A stretch of 64,000 nucleotides of DNA from an uncultured Amylibacter sp. (GCA_905182285.1 CAJJAY010000012.1:208909-272908), one strand, 5' to 3'; counted from the first letter of the stretch, positions 19,691 to 29,176 are shown. The notes: generated by a model from the sequence alone, not told the origin. Numbers and translations are program-made.

Positions 19691-21562
19691 TTAAATTCCT
19701 TTTCTTTGGCGAACACGTGATGATTCCCATTCTTTGTGAGCCTCAGTAATTTTTTTGTTATTAGATATATGAGGTGTTCCGACTTCCCACCAAGTATGAC
19801 CCTCAGCTGTCCAACCATCATATGGGTCAACTTTCATGACAATAACGTATGTCTGATCTGCAGATTTTGCTCGCTTGAATGCATCTGCTAATCCAGTTGG
19901 GCTTTCTACAGTTTCCGATAAAGCCCCCAACGATCTAGCATGACTTTCAAAATCAACACGCATTTGATTAACAGCAGTTGGAGTGTCCGAAATTAAATTA
20001 TTAAAACTTTCGTTTCCTGTATTGTTTTGAAGTTTATTAATAACTGCAAATCCACCATTATCTAAAACTAATATAATCATCTTTTTTTGTGTTAATACGG
20101 ATGAATAAATATCTGAATTCATCAACAAATATGAACCATCACCAGTGAATACAATCGTATCTTTTTCTGGCTCTTTCTCAGATTGAGCTATGCGTGCACC
20201 CCATCCACCAGCTATTTCATATCCCATACAAGAAAATCCAAACTCAACATCAACTGTACTTATTCCTAAGGTACGCCAATTAGCTGTTACCTCTGCAGGC
20301 AAACCACCAGCAGCAGCAACAATACGATCACGCGGATCACAATTTTCATTAACAACACCAATTGCTTGAGCATATGATGATGGGCCGTTTTTTAAGTTTG
20401 TATTTTTTGAAACATAATCATTCCATTTTACTCGCTCTTTGCGAGCATTCTTTATCCAATTATCAGGAGTTATATATCCAACAAGTTCCTGACTTAATGT
20501 AGTTATACCAAGCTTTGCATCACCAACAATTGTTAATGAAAGATGTTTTGCTGCATCATGACGTGCAACGTTTAAACCAATAATTTTTGCGTCTTTAGAA
20601 AATGCAGTCCAAGATCCCGTTGTGAAATCTTGCAAGCGTGTACCAATAGCTAAAATAACATCTGCTTGTTCAGCAATATTGTTGGCACTATTTGAACCAG
20701 TTACACCAATTGGCCCTATATTTAGACCATTAGATTCCAAAAGATTTGCACGCCCAGCAATTGTTTCAACTACAGGAATTTGAAATTTATCTGCAAATTT
20801 TGTTAATTCTGATACAGCTCCAGAATATTGGACACCACCTCCAGCTATAATCATTGGACGCTTTGCATTTTTTAGTAATGAAATTGCATCTTTTATTTCA
20901 TCAGCATCTGCAGATTGACGTCGAATTCGATGTATTTTTTCATCAAAAAATGAAATCGGATACTCATATGTCCAACCTTGAACATCTTGAGGTAAGCCAA
21001 GAAAAGCAGGGCCACAATCTGCAGGGTCCAGCATGGTTTCTAATGCAGCAGGCAAAGATTGAATAATTTGAGCAGGATGGGTTATTCGATCCCAAAAACG
21101 GCTTACCGACTTAAAGGCATCATTAACACCAAGCGTAGGGTTCCCAAAATGCTCTAGTTGCTGCAAAACAGGATCTGGTAATCTAGTAATAAAAGTATCA
21201 CCACATAGCATTAACATAGGCAGTCTGTTTGCATGGGCCAATGCTGCACTTGTGAGTAAATTTGTTGTTCCTGGGCCAGCTGAAGCAGTACAAAACATAA
21301 AGCGCCGTCGTAAATGAGCTTTTGCATATGCCGCAGCAGCAAAGCCCATTCCTTGTTCATTTTGTCCCCTATATAGTGGAAGTTTGTCTTTGTTTTCATA
21401 TAGCGCCTCACCTAAGCAAGTAACGTTACCATGTCCGAAGATACCAAAACCACCTCCACATAAGCGAACTTTTTCGCCATCTATTTCAATATATTGTGAC
21501 GAAAGGTATTTAATAATAGCCTGTGCTACAGTTAAATTTACTGTTTCTTTTTGTTGTTTCAA
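19691..21562 (-). CDS. iolD: 3D-(3,5/4)-trihydroxycyclohexane-1,2-dione acylhydrolase (ThDP-dependent)
   Basis: A 623-residue thiamine-diphosphate enzyme of the acetolactate synthase fold. The N-terminal Pyr domain includes GIFGHGNVTCLGEAL and YRGQNEQGMGFAA, and the C-terminal PP domain includes the ThDP motif GDGSYLLMNSDIYS. It opens the ring of the dione to 5-deoxy-glucuronate. I place the start at a TTG (21562) because GGAGA lies just upstream and the protein then begins like other IolD proteins; the longer ATG form (21625) adds 21 unlikely residues and moves the start towards the operator. First gene of the minus-strand iol operon. Confidence 0.9.
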   Translation of the reverse strand: MKQQKETVNLTVAQAIIKYLSSQYIEIDGEKVRLCGGGFGIFGHGNVTCLGEALYENKDKLPLYRGQNEQGMGFAAAAYAKAHLRRRFMFCTASAGPGTTNLLTSAALAHANRLPMLMLCGDTFITRLPDPVLQQLEHFGNPTLGVNDAFKSVSRFWDRITHPAQIIQSLPAALETMLDPADCGPAFLGLPQDVQGWTYEYPISFFDEKIHRIRRQSADADEIKDAISLLKNAKRPMIIAGGGVQYSGAVSELTKFADKFQIPVVETIAGRANLLESNGLNIGPIGVTGSNSANNIAEQADVILAIGTRLQDFTTGSWTAFSKDAKIIGLNVARHDAAKHLSLTIVGDAKLGITTLSQELVGYITPDNWIKNARKERVKWNDYVSKNTNLKNGPSSYAQAIGVVNENCDPRDRIVAAAGGLPAEVTANWRTLGISTVDVEFGFSCMGYEIAGGWGARIAQSEKEPEKDTIVFTGDGSYLLMNSDIYSSVLTQKKMIILVLDNGGFAVINKLQNNTGNESFNNLISDTPTAVNQMRVDFESHARSLGALSETVESPTGLADAFKRAKSADQTYVIVMKVDPYDGWTAEGHTWWEVGTPHISNNKKITEAHKEWESSRVRQRKGI

Positions 21563-21640
21563 GGTATTCTCCGCAAGCAGCCAAATATTTAGTAATCTCA
21601 GTTGGGTATTGACCCATATGCACAAACAAGGTTACATAAT

Positions 21641-21656
21641 TTGCAACCGGTTGCAA
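21641..21656. promoter_or_regulatory. LacI-type operator TTGCAACCGGTTGCAA, iol divergent promoter
   Basis: A perfect 16-base palindrome with the central CCGG typical of LacI-family operators. It lies in the 117-base gap between iolD (minus) and the first plus-strand oxidoreductase, 23 bases before that gene's ATG. Two further copies flank the transporter/dioxygenase promoter near 29.17 kb. The obvious cognate regulator is the LacI protein encoded at 24857-25858. Confidence 0.85.
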
Positions 21657-21679
21657 TCAAATTTTACAGGAGAATTTAG

Positions 21680-22783
21680 ATGTCCAGACTAGGCATTGGC
21701 ATCATTGGAGGTGGCTACATGGGCAAGGCACATGCGGCTGCATATGGCTCTGTTGGTACACTCTTTGAAACGACACTTAGGCCAGAATTAGAAATGGTTT
21801 GTGCAACAAGTATATCAAGTGCAGAAAAGTACCAAAAAAATTATGGATTCAAATCTGCTACGACAGATTGGAAAGAAGTTGTAAACAATCCCAATATAGA
21901 TGCAGTGGTAATAGCTTCACCTCAGTCTACACATTGCGAAATAGCATTGGCTGCATTTAAGAATCGCAAACATGTTTTTTGTGAAAAACCCTTAGGTGCA
22001 TCCGTTGAAGAAAGCCGAACCATGTTAACTGCTGCAGAAGCCTCTGGAATGGTTCATATGACTGGATTTAATTACATTAGAACACCTGCATCACAATATG
22101 CTCGTCAATTGATTGTAGAAGGTCGGATAGGTGACATAACTTGGTTTCGAGGCGAGCATACTGAAGATTTTTTAGCAGATCCATCAATACCAACAAACTG
22201 GCGAACGACTGGAAAATCTAATGGAACCATGGGTGATTTAGCTCCCCATATGATAAACGCAGCACGAGCGTTAGTGGGACCTATTTCGTCATTAACTGCA
22301 TGCGTAGAAACTGTTCATGCTAATAGGCCAGGTGGAAAAGTAACTAATGATGATCAAGCACAGATGATGTGCAAATTTGAAAATGGAGCTCAAGGTCATT
22401 TGTTTTTTAGCCGTGTCGCGACTGGGCGAAAAATGGGTTATGCCTACGAAATACATGGTACAAAAGGTTCAATAAAATTTGACCAGGAAGATCAAAATGC
22501 ATTGCATTTATATACAATTGATAGCGTAGAAAAAGAAAGAGGTTTCAAAAAAATACTTACAGGCCCAGCCCATCCTGATTATAAAGCATTTTGCCAAGGC
22601 CCAGGACATGGGACTGGGTATCAAGATCAAATTATTATTGAAGCAAATGATTTTTTAAGAGCTATCCATGAAGGGCGTAATATTTGGCCAACCTTTTCTG
22701 AAGGAATGGAAGTAAATAGAGTGGTTAGCGCCGCATTAGATTCAAGTGAGAAAAATATCTGGGTTAAGATCGCAGATTATTAA
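21680..22783 (+). CDS. Gfo/Idh/MocA family oxidoreductase in the iol locus
   Basis: A 367-residue NAD(P)-dependent oxidoreductase. GIGIIGGGYMGKAHAAAY is the dinucleotide-binding start, FCEKPLGA holds the catalytic Lys, and GDLAPHMINAARALVG the Asp/His active-site region. It is the first gene of a plus-strand operon with iolE and a second oxidoreductase, opposite iolD. It probably handles an inositol stereoisomer or a ketoinositol (for example scyllo- or D-chiro-inositol), but the substrate is not readable. An AGGAG precedes the ATG, and the operator lies immediately upstream. Confidence 0.85.
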   Translation: MSRLGIGIIGGGYMGKAHAAAYGSVGTLFETTLRPELEMVCATSISSAEKYQKNYGFKSATTDWKEVVNNPNIDAVVIASPQSTHCEIALAAFKNRKHVFCEKPLGASVEESRTMLTAAEASGMVHMTGFNYIRTPASQYARQLIVEGRIGDITWFRGEHTEDFLADPSIPTNWRTTGKSNGTMGDLAPHMINAARALVGPISSLTACVETVHANRPGGKVTNDDQAQMMCKFENGAQGHLFFSRVATGRKMGYAYEIHGTKGSIKFDQEDQNALHLYTIDSVEKERGFKKILTGPAHPDYKAFCQGPGHGTGYQDQIIIEANDFLRAIHEGRNIWPTFSEGMEVNRVVSAALDSSEKNIWVKIADY

Positions 22784-22799
22784 AATAAAGGCTATAAAT

Positions 22800-23687
22800 A
22801 TGATAAAAATAGGTAATGCCCCGTGTTCTTGGGGAGTTGAATTTGCGGATGATCCACGCAACCCAAACTGGCGCAAAGTGCTACAAGAAAATGCTAGTGC
22901 AGGATACACAGGGATTGAACTGGGCCCTGTTGGATTTATGCCAGAAGATCCAGAAATTTTATCTGATGCACTTGATGAATTTAATCAAGAATTAGTGGGT
23001 GGTGTTGTTTTTCGAGCATTTCATGACCCAGAAAAATGGGAAGATGTATTGGATGGAGCACAAAGAACTTGCAAAGCATTGAAGGCTCATGGTGCAAAAC
23101 ATTTAGTCTTAATAGACAGCATATCTGAACGCCGTGCACCAACAGCTGGAAGAGCCAATGAAGCTGAACAAATGGATAAAGCAGAGTGGACAGCATATCG
23201 CGATAGAATTGCTACAGTTGCACGTATTGGCGCAGAAGAATACGGACTTACGGTTGGCATTCACGCTCACGCCGCTGGCTTTATGGACTTTGAGCCAGAG
23301 CTAAACAGGTTATTAGATGAAATTGATGAAAATATCTTAAAGATTTGCTTTGACACTGGTCATCACTCTTATGCTGGATTTGACCCAGTAGAATTTATGA
23401 AAAAGAATATAAATAGAATTAGTTATATGCATTTTAAAGACATCGATCCAAAAGTTAAGGCACATGTTGTCGCCAATAGAACAGATTTTTATGATGCATG
23501 TGGGCAGGGTATTTTTTGCAACCTAGGCGATGGGGATGTAGACTTCCCAGCTGTCAGAAGACTTCTCTTAGATAATAATTTTAATGGTTGGTGTACTGTT
23601 GAACAGGACTGTGATCCTGAAGGAGACACATCACCAATTGATGATGCAAAATTAAATCGTAACTATCTACAATCTATTGGCTTTTAG
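22800..23687 (+). CDS. iolE: myo-inosose-2 dehydratase (IolE-like, xylose isomerase-like TIM barrel)
   Basis: A 295-residue protein beginning MIKIGNAPCSWGVEF, the hallmark of IolE, with a metal-binding TIM barrel: CFDTGHHSYAGFDP, YMHFKDIDPKV and GWCTVEQDCDP carry candidate metal ligands. It dehydrates 2-keto-myo-inositol to the dione used by IolD. An upstream in-frame start at 22746 would overlap the previous gene and lack the typical N-terminus; 22800 is chosen. IolI-type isomerase is the main alternative, but the N-terminus favours IolE. Confidence 0.87.
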   Translation: MIKIGNAPCSWGVEFADDPRNPNWRKVLQENASAGYTGIELGPVGFMPEDPEILSDALDEFNQELVGGVVFRAFHDPEKWEDVLDGAQRTCKALKAHGAKHLVLIDSISERRAPTAGRANEAEQMDKAEWTAYRDRIATVARIGAEEYGLTVGIHAHAAGFMDFEPELNRLLDEIDENILKICFDTGHHSYAGFDPVEFMKKNINRISYMHFKDIDPKVKAHVVANRTDFYDACGQGIFCNLGDGDVDFPAVRRLLLDNNFNGWCTVEQDCDPEGDTSPIDDAKLNRNYLQSIGF

Positions 23688-23697
23688 GAGAACTCAT

Positions 23698-24852
23698 ATG
23701 AAAAAACTAAGATGGGGAATGATAGGTGGTGGTGAAGGTAGCCAAATTGGACCAGCCCACCGCTTGGGTTCAAGCTTGGATGGGCTATTTGAATTCAGCG
23801 CAGGTGCATTAGATCACCGCCCTCAAGAGGGTATTGAATATGGGCAAAAACTTGGGTTGGGTGAACGCGCTTATGGTAGTTGGCAAGATATGTTGACAGC
23901 TGAAAAAAAGCGTGATGATAGAATTGACCTTGTTACTGTCGCCACTCCAAATTCTACCCACTTTGAAATTACAAAGGAATTTCTAGAAAGCGGATTTAAC
24001 GTTTTATGTGAAAAGCCCATGACAATGACTGTCGAAGAAGGTGAGGAGATTGTTAAGATTTCGAAGAAATCTGGTAAAATTTGTGCCGTAAATTATGGCT
24101 ACACTGGATATAGTTTAGTTAGACACATGAAAGCTATGATTCAAAGAGGAGACATAGGTAAAATACGATTAGTAAATGCTGAATTTTCTCATGGGCATCA
24201 TGCCGATGCAGAAGATGCCAATAATCCCCGCGTAAGATGGCGATATGATCCTGCTCAAGCAGGCGTCAGTGCTCAATTTGCTGACTGTGGTATTCATGCA
24301 ATGCATATGGCTAGTTTTGTAACTGGCCAAGAAGTTACAAAACTTTCCGCTGATACAGTATCGTGTTTAGAACAGCGTGTTTTAGAAGATGATGCAATGG
24401 TAAATTTCAGAATGGATGGAGGAGCAGTTGGACGTCTTTGGACATCATCTATTGCTATAGGTCGTCAGCACGGCTTGGGTATTCAAGTTTTTGGAGAAAC
24501 TGGTGGATTAAGGTGGAGCCAAGAGCAACCAAATCAACTTTTCTACATGCCTTTAAATAAACGCCTGCAGATTATTGAACGTGGTGAAGCTAACTTATCA
24601 CCAGAAGCAGATCGAACATCTCGCGTTACAATTGGGCACGCAGAAGGAATGCCACTGGCTTTTGCAAATATATATACAGATTTAGCAGAAGCAATAAATG
24701 CAGAAAAAGAAGGTCGCAAAATGAATCCTGCTGCTGATCTTTATCCTAAAGCCATTGATGGATTAAGATCTATGGCAGCTGTTGTTGCAGTTTCAAAATC
24801 TGGAAAACAAAATGGCAAATGGTTAGATGCTCGTCCTCCAATGTTTCAATAA
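23698..24852 (+). CDS. Second Gfo/Idh/MocA family oxidoreductase in the iol locus
   Basis: A 384-residue oxidoreductase. KLRWGMIGGGEGSQIGPAHR is the nucleotide-binding segment, NVLCEKPMTMT holds the catalytic Lys, and ADCGIHAMHMASFVTG the active-site His region. AGGAG seven bases before the ATG at 23698 fixes the start. It ends four bases before the convergent lacI gene. It belongs to the same plus-strand operon as iolE and is likely an inositol-isomer or inosose oxidoreductase; the exact reaction is unknown. Confidence 0.85.
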   Translation: MKKLRWGMIGGGEGSQIGPAHRLGSSLDGLFEFSAGALDHRPQEGIEYGQKLGLGERAYGSWQDMLTAEKKRDDRIDLVTVATPNSTHFEITKEFLESGFNVLCEKPMTMTVEEGEEIVKISKKSGKICAVNYGYTGYSLVRHMKAMIQRGDIGKIRLVNAEFSHGHHADAEDANNPRVRWRYDPAQAGVSAQFADCGIHAMHMASFVTGQEVTKLSADTVSCLEQRVLEDDAMVNFRMDGGAVGRLWTSSIAIGRQHGLGIQVFGETGGLRWSQEQPNQLFYMPLNKRLQIIERGEANLSPEADRTSRVTIGHAEGMPLAFANIYTDLAEAINAEKEGRKMNPAADLYPKAIDGLRSMAAVVAVSKSGKQNGKWLDARPPMFQ

Positions 24853-24856
24853 AATA

Positions 24857-25858
24857 CTATTTAGGCGTGGGGCGAAGTGTCCCGCGTTCTATAATTTTAC
24901 ATTCAAACAATTGTCCCTCTGGACGAATGGAGCCATTTTCAACTATTTCTGATACGCGGTCGATAGATGCTGATATTATTTCTGGCAATGGATTACTAAT
25001 AGTTGTTAAGTTTATGTTATCCCAACTCGCCATTTCCATATCATTTAAACCTATAATTCCAACGTCTTCTGGCACATTATATCCAGCACCTTGGAGTGCA
25101 GACAATGCACCAATTGAAAGAACATCGTCAGCACAAAAATACGCCTCTGCAAGATTATCTTCCATTAATCGAAGCATTGCAGTTCGCCCCGCCCCAAAAG
25201 AATATTCACTTGCAAAGCTTGTGGAACAGCTACAATCTGAATGAGCCTCAATTACACTAAGGAAGCCTTTACCACGGTCTATTGTGGTAGTTGCAGTTTC
25301 TGGGCCACCTAAAAAAGCAATTTTACGATAGCCCCTAGAAATTAATGTTAACGCAGCCATTCGACCCGCCATTATATTATCAATACCAAGTACATCAACT
25401 ATGGGATTTTCACTATGGCTCCCAAAAGGATGAACTACTGGAAAGCCAGCATCTTTAAATGCTTTTGAAAATCCAGGCTTTAGTGTTGAGGAAGCAACAA
25501 TAACACCATCAACAGAATATTGACGCAACATCCTAATAGATGCCTCTGGGTCAGTTTCTTCTGAAAGATTTACTAAGAGTGGGCGCAGACCACGCTCTTG
25601 TAAACCACGTGTAAATAAATCAAATACTTCCAAAAAAAATGGATTTCTAAAGTTATTTGAAACCAATCCAATCATTTTAGTTCGGCCAGTTGTCAATGAT
25701 GATGCTAATGCATTTGGACTATATCCAAGCTCTAAGGCTGCTTTTTTTACTTTTTCACGTGTCTTTAAAGAAACTGAAGCACCTTCAGTATAAGTCCGTG
25801 AAACCGCTGAACGGGATACGCCAGCTAGTTCTGCGACATCCTTTAGCGTTACGATCAT
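24857..25858 (-). CDS. LacI-family transcriptional repressor, probable inositol-locus regulator
   Basis: A 333-residue LacI/GalR regulator. The N-terminal helix-turn-helix (LKDVAELAGVSRSAVSRTYTEG) and hinge (GYSPNALASSLTTGRT) are followed by a periplasmic-binding-protein-like effector domain. It is the last gene of the transporter operon, with TAGGAGAG before its ATG and only 14 bases from the upstream microprotein gene, so it is probably co-transcribed. The palindromes TTGCAACCGGTTGCAA at both iol promoter regions fit LacI-family DNA binding. Effector not determined; inositol or an early intermediate is the natural inference. Confidence 0.88.
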   Translation of the reverse strand: MIVTLKDVAELAGVSRSAVSRTYTEGASVSLKTREKVKKAALELGYSPNALASSLTTGRTKMIGLVSNNFRNPFFLEVFDLFTRGLQERGLRPLLVNLSEETDPEASIRMLRQYSVDGVIVASSTLKPGFSKAFKDAGFPVVHPFGSHSENPIVDVLGIDNIMAGRMAALTLISRGYRKIAFLGGPETATTTIDRGKGFLSVIEAHSDCSCSTSFASEYSFGAGRTAMLRLMEDNLAEAYFCADDVLSIGALSALQGAGYNVPEDVGIIGLNDMEMASWDNINLTTISNPLPEIISASIDRVSEIVENGSIRPEGQLFECKIIERGTLRPTPK

Positions 25859-25872
25859 AAATCTCTCCTAAA

Positions 25873-26070
25873 TCAATCTTTAGGTTTTTTGGTATAATTA
25901 ATTGTATAGAATTGCCATGAACAAATACTTGCAAGGCCAAGGAATATAACTGCCCAAATTATGTTTGAATTGTATAATTCTAACATACCCCAAAAAAACA
26001 AAATACAAACAATTACAATTCGTATCCAGGCTGGAGCAAAAAATGGGTTATTAAAATCAAATAATTTCAC
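25873..26070 (-). CDS. Small membrane protein of the inositol ABC transporter operon (DUF3329-like)
   Basis: A 65-residue protein with two hydrophobic segments (about residues 16-32 and 37-55) and a charged tail ending KKPKD. The N-terminus MKLFDFNNPFFAPAWIR resembles what I recall of small DUF3329 proteins sitting in sugar ABC transporter operons of alphaproteobacteria. Its start overlaps the stop of the ATP-binding protein (ATGA), so the two are translationally coupled. Its role is unknown; a transporter accessory subunit is the simplest guess. Confidence 0.7.
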   Translation of the reverse strand: MKLFDFNNPFFAPAWIRIVIVCILFFWGMLELYNSNIIWAVIFLGLASICSWQFYTINYTKKPKD

Positions 26071-26849
26071 GAGGTACTTTCATATTCTGCACCAGTTTTG
26101 GCGCCAGTTATATATGATACAACATCTTCGCCACTATAGTCACCACTTTTTATATCAAGGTTTGCACAAATCTGACCACGCCGAAAAACTACAATGCGAT
26201 CAACCAAGTCAAATACTTGTCGCATATTGTGACTAACCAAAATTAATGGTTCACCTTGGTCTTTAAGTTGGCGAATAATATTTTCTACTTGTTTAGTTTC
26301 CTGTACACCAAGTGCCGCCGTAGGCTCATCCATAATAGTTAATTTAGAATGAAAAGAAGCAGTTCGTGCAATAGCGACACATTGCCTTTGTCCTCCCGAC
26401 ATTTTCTCAATGGTGTTGTGAATATTTGGTATCTTGACGCCAGTTTTCTCTAAAGCAGCCATGGTATCTTTTCGCATAGCTTTGTAATCCAGCAATCGAA
26501 ATGGGCCAAGCCAGTTCCATTTTGTCTTTTCACGCCCTAAAAACAAATTGTCTGGTACATCCAAATGATCAGCAAGAGCCAATGTTTGAAACACAGTTTC
26601 TATACCAGATTCCCTTGCCTCAATAGGACCTTTAAAATCAACCTCTTGGCCGTCAAAAATAACAGTTCCACGTGTACGCTGCTCCACACCAGTAATTTGT
26701 CTAACAAATGTTGATTTTCCAGCACCATTGTCACCCATAATGGCAACATGCTCACCTTTTTTAAGTTGAAAGTTTGCACCTTCAAGCGCACGTACACCAC
26801 CGTAATGTTTGGTAAGGTCTTCCGTCTTCAGAACAAACTCTTCGCTCAT
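26067..26849 (-). CDS. Sugar (inositol) ABC transporter ATP-binding protein
   Basis: A 260-residue ABC ATPase with Walker A GDNGAGKST, signature MSGGQRQ, Walker B LTIMDEPT and the switch His in LILVSHNMRQV. It belongs to the carbohydrate-uptake class 2 group, yet has a single nucleotide-binding domain instead of the tandem domains of RbsA, so it presumably works as a homodimer. It lies between the permease gene and the microprotein gene, under the tandem operators near 29.17 kb. Import of myo-inositol is inferred from the locus. Confidence 0.9.
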   Translation of the reverse strand: MSEEFVLKTEDLTKHYGGVRALEGANFQLKKGEHVAIMGDNGAGKSTFVRQITGVEQRTRGTVIFDGQEVDFKGPIEARESGIETVFQTLALADHLDVPDNLFLGREKTKWNWLGPFRLLDYKAMRKDTMAALEKTGVKIPNIHNTIEKMSGGQRQCVAIARTASFHSKLTIMDEPTAALGVQETKQVENIIRQLKDQGEPLILVSHNMRQVFDLVDRIVVFRRGQICANLDIKSGDYSGEDVVSYITGAKTGAEYESTS

Positions 26850-26865
26850 ATTTTATACTCCTAGC

Positions 26866-27939
26866 CTAAGCTTTTTTACGTTGACGATATTGATCTAAAA
26901 TAACCGCAGAGATAATAATCGCACCCATAGCCATAAGCTGATAAGATCCATCTAACTTTATGTAAGTAAAGCCAGAACGGATTACACCAAGTACCATTGC
27001 ACCGAGTACTGTACCAATAATGGAACCACGACCACCTGTAAGACTAATCCCACCAATCACCGCCATAGCAATTGCAAAAAGTTCATAAAACTCGCCCATA
27101 CCAGCCTGAGCTGTTGAAGCCTTTGAGCTCAATACAACTCCTGCAAAAGCCGCCAACATGGCAGCAATCATATAAACCATTATTTTATGGCGTTTAACAT
27201 TAATTCCAGACATACGCGCTGCTTCTTCATTTGAACCAATAGCGTAGGTATGCTTACCATAAACTGTGTACCGCATAATTAAGTGAAAAACCACTGCTAG
27301 CGATAGAAACCAAACAACAGGCATCATCCCATCACCGATTGCTTTATATTGCTCTGTTGGAAATGAAATTGGGTTTCCTGATGACCACCATAGCGCAATA
27401 CCACGGCAAATTAAGAACATTCCAAGAGTTGCAATAAACGGTGGTATTCTAAAAATAGCAATAAATGTACCATTTATTGCGCCTATAAAAGCGCCAAAAG
27501 ATAGACCAATAACTATCGGTATAAAAACGGGTAGATCCATCGCCCAAGTACCAAAAAGTGCTTTTGGATTAGCATATCCGTTTACTAATTCGGTTTGACC
27601 AAAACTCATTGCAATCATTGCAGTAGCTGCAACTAAAGGCCCAGAACTTAGGTCAATACCTGCTGTAATAATGACTTGTGACACCCCAAGAGCAATAATT
27701 CCAATAATCGCAACTTGTAGAATAATTATTTTTAAACGGGCCTCATTAAAAATAGAGTCAAAACGACCACGAGAATCAAATAGGAAGCTCTGATCTTTCA
27801 TGTAGGGTAAAATTTGTCCTAAAGCCTCAAAAATTACTATGATAATTATTAATGCCAGCAAAACATTCAGTTCACTTGGCCAAGAACGTTTTGTCTTGTC
27901 GAAGGTTAATCCGCCTGTACCTTGGCTTGTATCTGACAT
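26866..27939 (-). CDS. Sugar (inositol) ABC transporter permease
   Basis: A 357-residue permease of the RbsC/branched-chain type. It has about ten hydrophobic segments, with ITAGIDLSSGPLVAATAMIA and GGISLTGGRGSIIGTVLGA, the conserved cytoplasmic loop elements of class 2 sugar permeases. A long N-terminal soluble part (to about residue 25) and an unusual periplasmic insert (QSFLFDSRGRFDSIFNEARL) are present. It pairs with the adjacent ATPase and binding protein. Confidence 0.9.
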   Translation of the reverse strand: MSDTSQGTGGLTFDKTKRSWPSELNVLLALIIIIVIFEALGQILPYMKDQSFLFDSRGRFDSIFNEARLKIIILQVAIIGIIALGVSQVIITAGIDLSSGPLVAATAMIAMSFGQTELVNGYANPKALFGTWAMDLPVFIPIVIGLSFGAFIGAINGTFIAIFRIPPFIATLGMFLICRGIALWWSSGNPISFPTEQYKAIGDGMMPVVWFLSLAVVFHLIMRYTVYGKHTYAIGSNEEAARMSGINVKRHKIMVYMIAAMLAAFAGVVLSSKASTAQAGMGEFYELFAIAMAVIGGISLTGGRGSIIGTVLGAMVLGVIRSGFTYIKLDGSYQLMAMGAIIISAVILDQYRQRKKA

Positions 27940-28025
27940 AGATGAAGCTCCCTTTTGAGCATTTTATATAAATTCAAGGCGGCACATACAGCGCCGCCCT
28001 GAGTATTTAAATTTCTTAAGAAAGT

Positions 28026-28964
28026 TTAGTTTTTGCTAAGGAAATCACCCATGTTGTCTGGTGTAACTAGAACAAACGGGATGTATACTTTCTTGTCAAC
28101 TTTTTCACCGGCAATAATGCGAAGTGCTGTATCGATTGAACCTGTACCTTGACCAACAGAATCTTGGAATACTGTTACATCATAATCGCCTGCTGCCATT
28201 GCCAATAGTGCATCTTGAGATGCATCAACACCACCAACTTGTACGTCTGCCATATCCATTCCAGCAGCCTTCATTGCTTGAATAGCTCCAATTGCCATTT
28301 CATCATTGTTCGCAAGAACAAAATCGAATGGTTCCCCTGAAGACATCCAGTTTGTCATAAGGTCTTGCGCCTCATCACGTGACCAATTTGCAGTCTGCTC
28401 ATCAATGATAGTCATGAAGTTACACATATCCATACCAATAACATCATGTACATCTTTTGAGCGCTGTACTGCAGCTTGATTTGAAAGCTGACCATTCATC
28501 AAATAACCAGTTGCACCACCAGCCTTACCGTCAGCCCGCAAATTTTTACAAATTTCAAATGCTGATAGTGTGCCAGACTCAATCTCGTTAGATGCAACAA
28601 ATGCTTGCGTTGCAGGTAGAACGTCAACGTTGTCTGGTTCACGGTTCACATAAACAAGTGGAGTATCACCTGCAGCTGCAGAAACTGCTGCACCAGCAGA
28701 TGTGTCTACGATGTTTACAATTATAGCGTCTACACCAGATGCAACAAAGTTTTTAACTTGGTCTATTTGCTTTGCAAGATCATCAGTCGCGTCTTCTTGT
28801 TGATACGCCAAACCATCAATAGTGCCAGCATACTCAACCATACCAGTACGCAATACTGTTAACCAGTTATCATCAAAACGTGAAAATGTCGCTCCGATTT
28901 CCTGAGCCGCAGCAGATGTAGCCATTAAAGCAACTAAGCCACTGGCGATTAGTGTCTTTTTCAT
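28026..28964 (-). CDS. Periplasmic sugar (inositol) ABC transporter substrate-binding protein
   Basis: A 312-residue periplasmic binding protein of the ribose/galactose type. A signal peptide is clear (MKKTLIASGLVALMATSAAAQ, in segments, with cleavage after AAA). The mature part has FSRFDDNWLTVLRTGM and the hinge region VLANNDEMAIGAIQAMK. GGAGG lies seven bases upstream of the ATG at 28964, which is preferred over the listed longer form starting at 28994. First gene of the transporter operon; base composition is slightly more GC-rich than neighbours, common for highly expressed binding proteins. Confidence 0.92.
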   Translation of the reverse strand: MKKTLIASGLVALMATSAAAQEIGATFSRFDDNWLTVLRTGMVEYAGTIDGLAYQQEDATDDLAKQIDQVKNFVASGVDAIIVNIVDTSAGAAVSAAAGDTPLVYVNREPDNVDVLPATQAFVASNEIESGTLSAFEICKNLRADGKAGGATGYLMNGQLSNQAAVQRSKDVHDVIGMDMCNFMTIIDEQTANWSRDEAQDLMTNWMSSGEPFDFVLANNDEMAIGAIQAMKAAGMDMADVQVGGVDASQDALLAMAAGDYDVTVFQDSVGQGTGSIDTALRIIAGEKVDKKVYIPFVLVTPDNMGDFLSKN

Positions 28965-29153
28965 AATTTTCCTCCCAAAATGTGCCCGGAGCACAGGTTA
29001 TATTTCCGGGGCCTTATTAAAGGCCATATAAATAATTATTCTTAAGTAAAATTCTAAAAATAATTACTAATTTATTAAATCAGATTAAAATATTCTCAAA
29101 AAATATTGAAAATCTACCCGATTCGATGTCAACTCTAACTAAGTCTACCACTT

Positions 29154-29169
29154 TTGCAACCGGTTGCAT
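29154..29169. promoter_or_regulatory. LacI-type operator, copy 2 (15 of 16 matches)
   Basis: Reads TTGCAACCGGTTGCAT, differing from the perfect palindrome only in the last base. It is one of a tandem pair in the 277-base gap between the binding-protein gene (minus) and the dioxygenase gene (plus). Its centre lies 23 bases from the centre of copy 3, about two helical turns, suggesting cooperative or side-by-side binding. Confidence 0.8.
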
Positions 29170-29176
29170 TATTTTC

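Noticed and set aside
21563..21625. Longer iolD starting at ATG 21625
   Set aside because: The added residues do not look like an IolD N-terminus, and GGAGA directly before the TTG at 21562 supports the shorter form.
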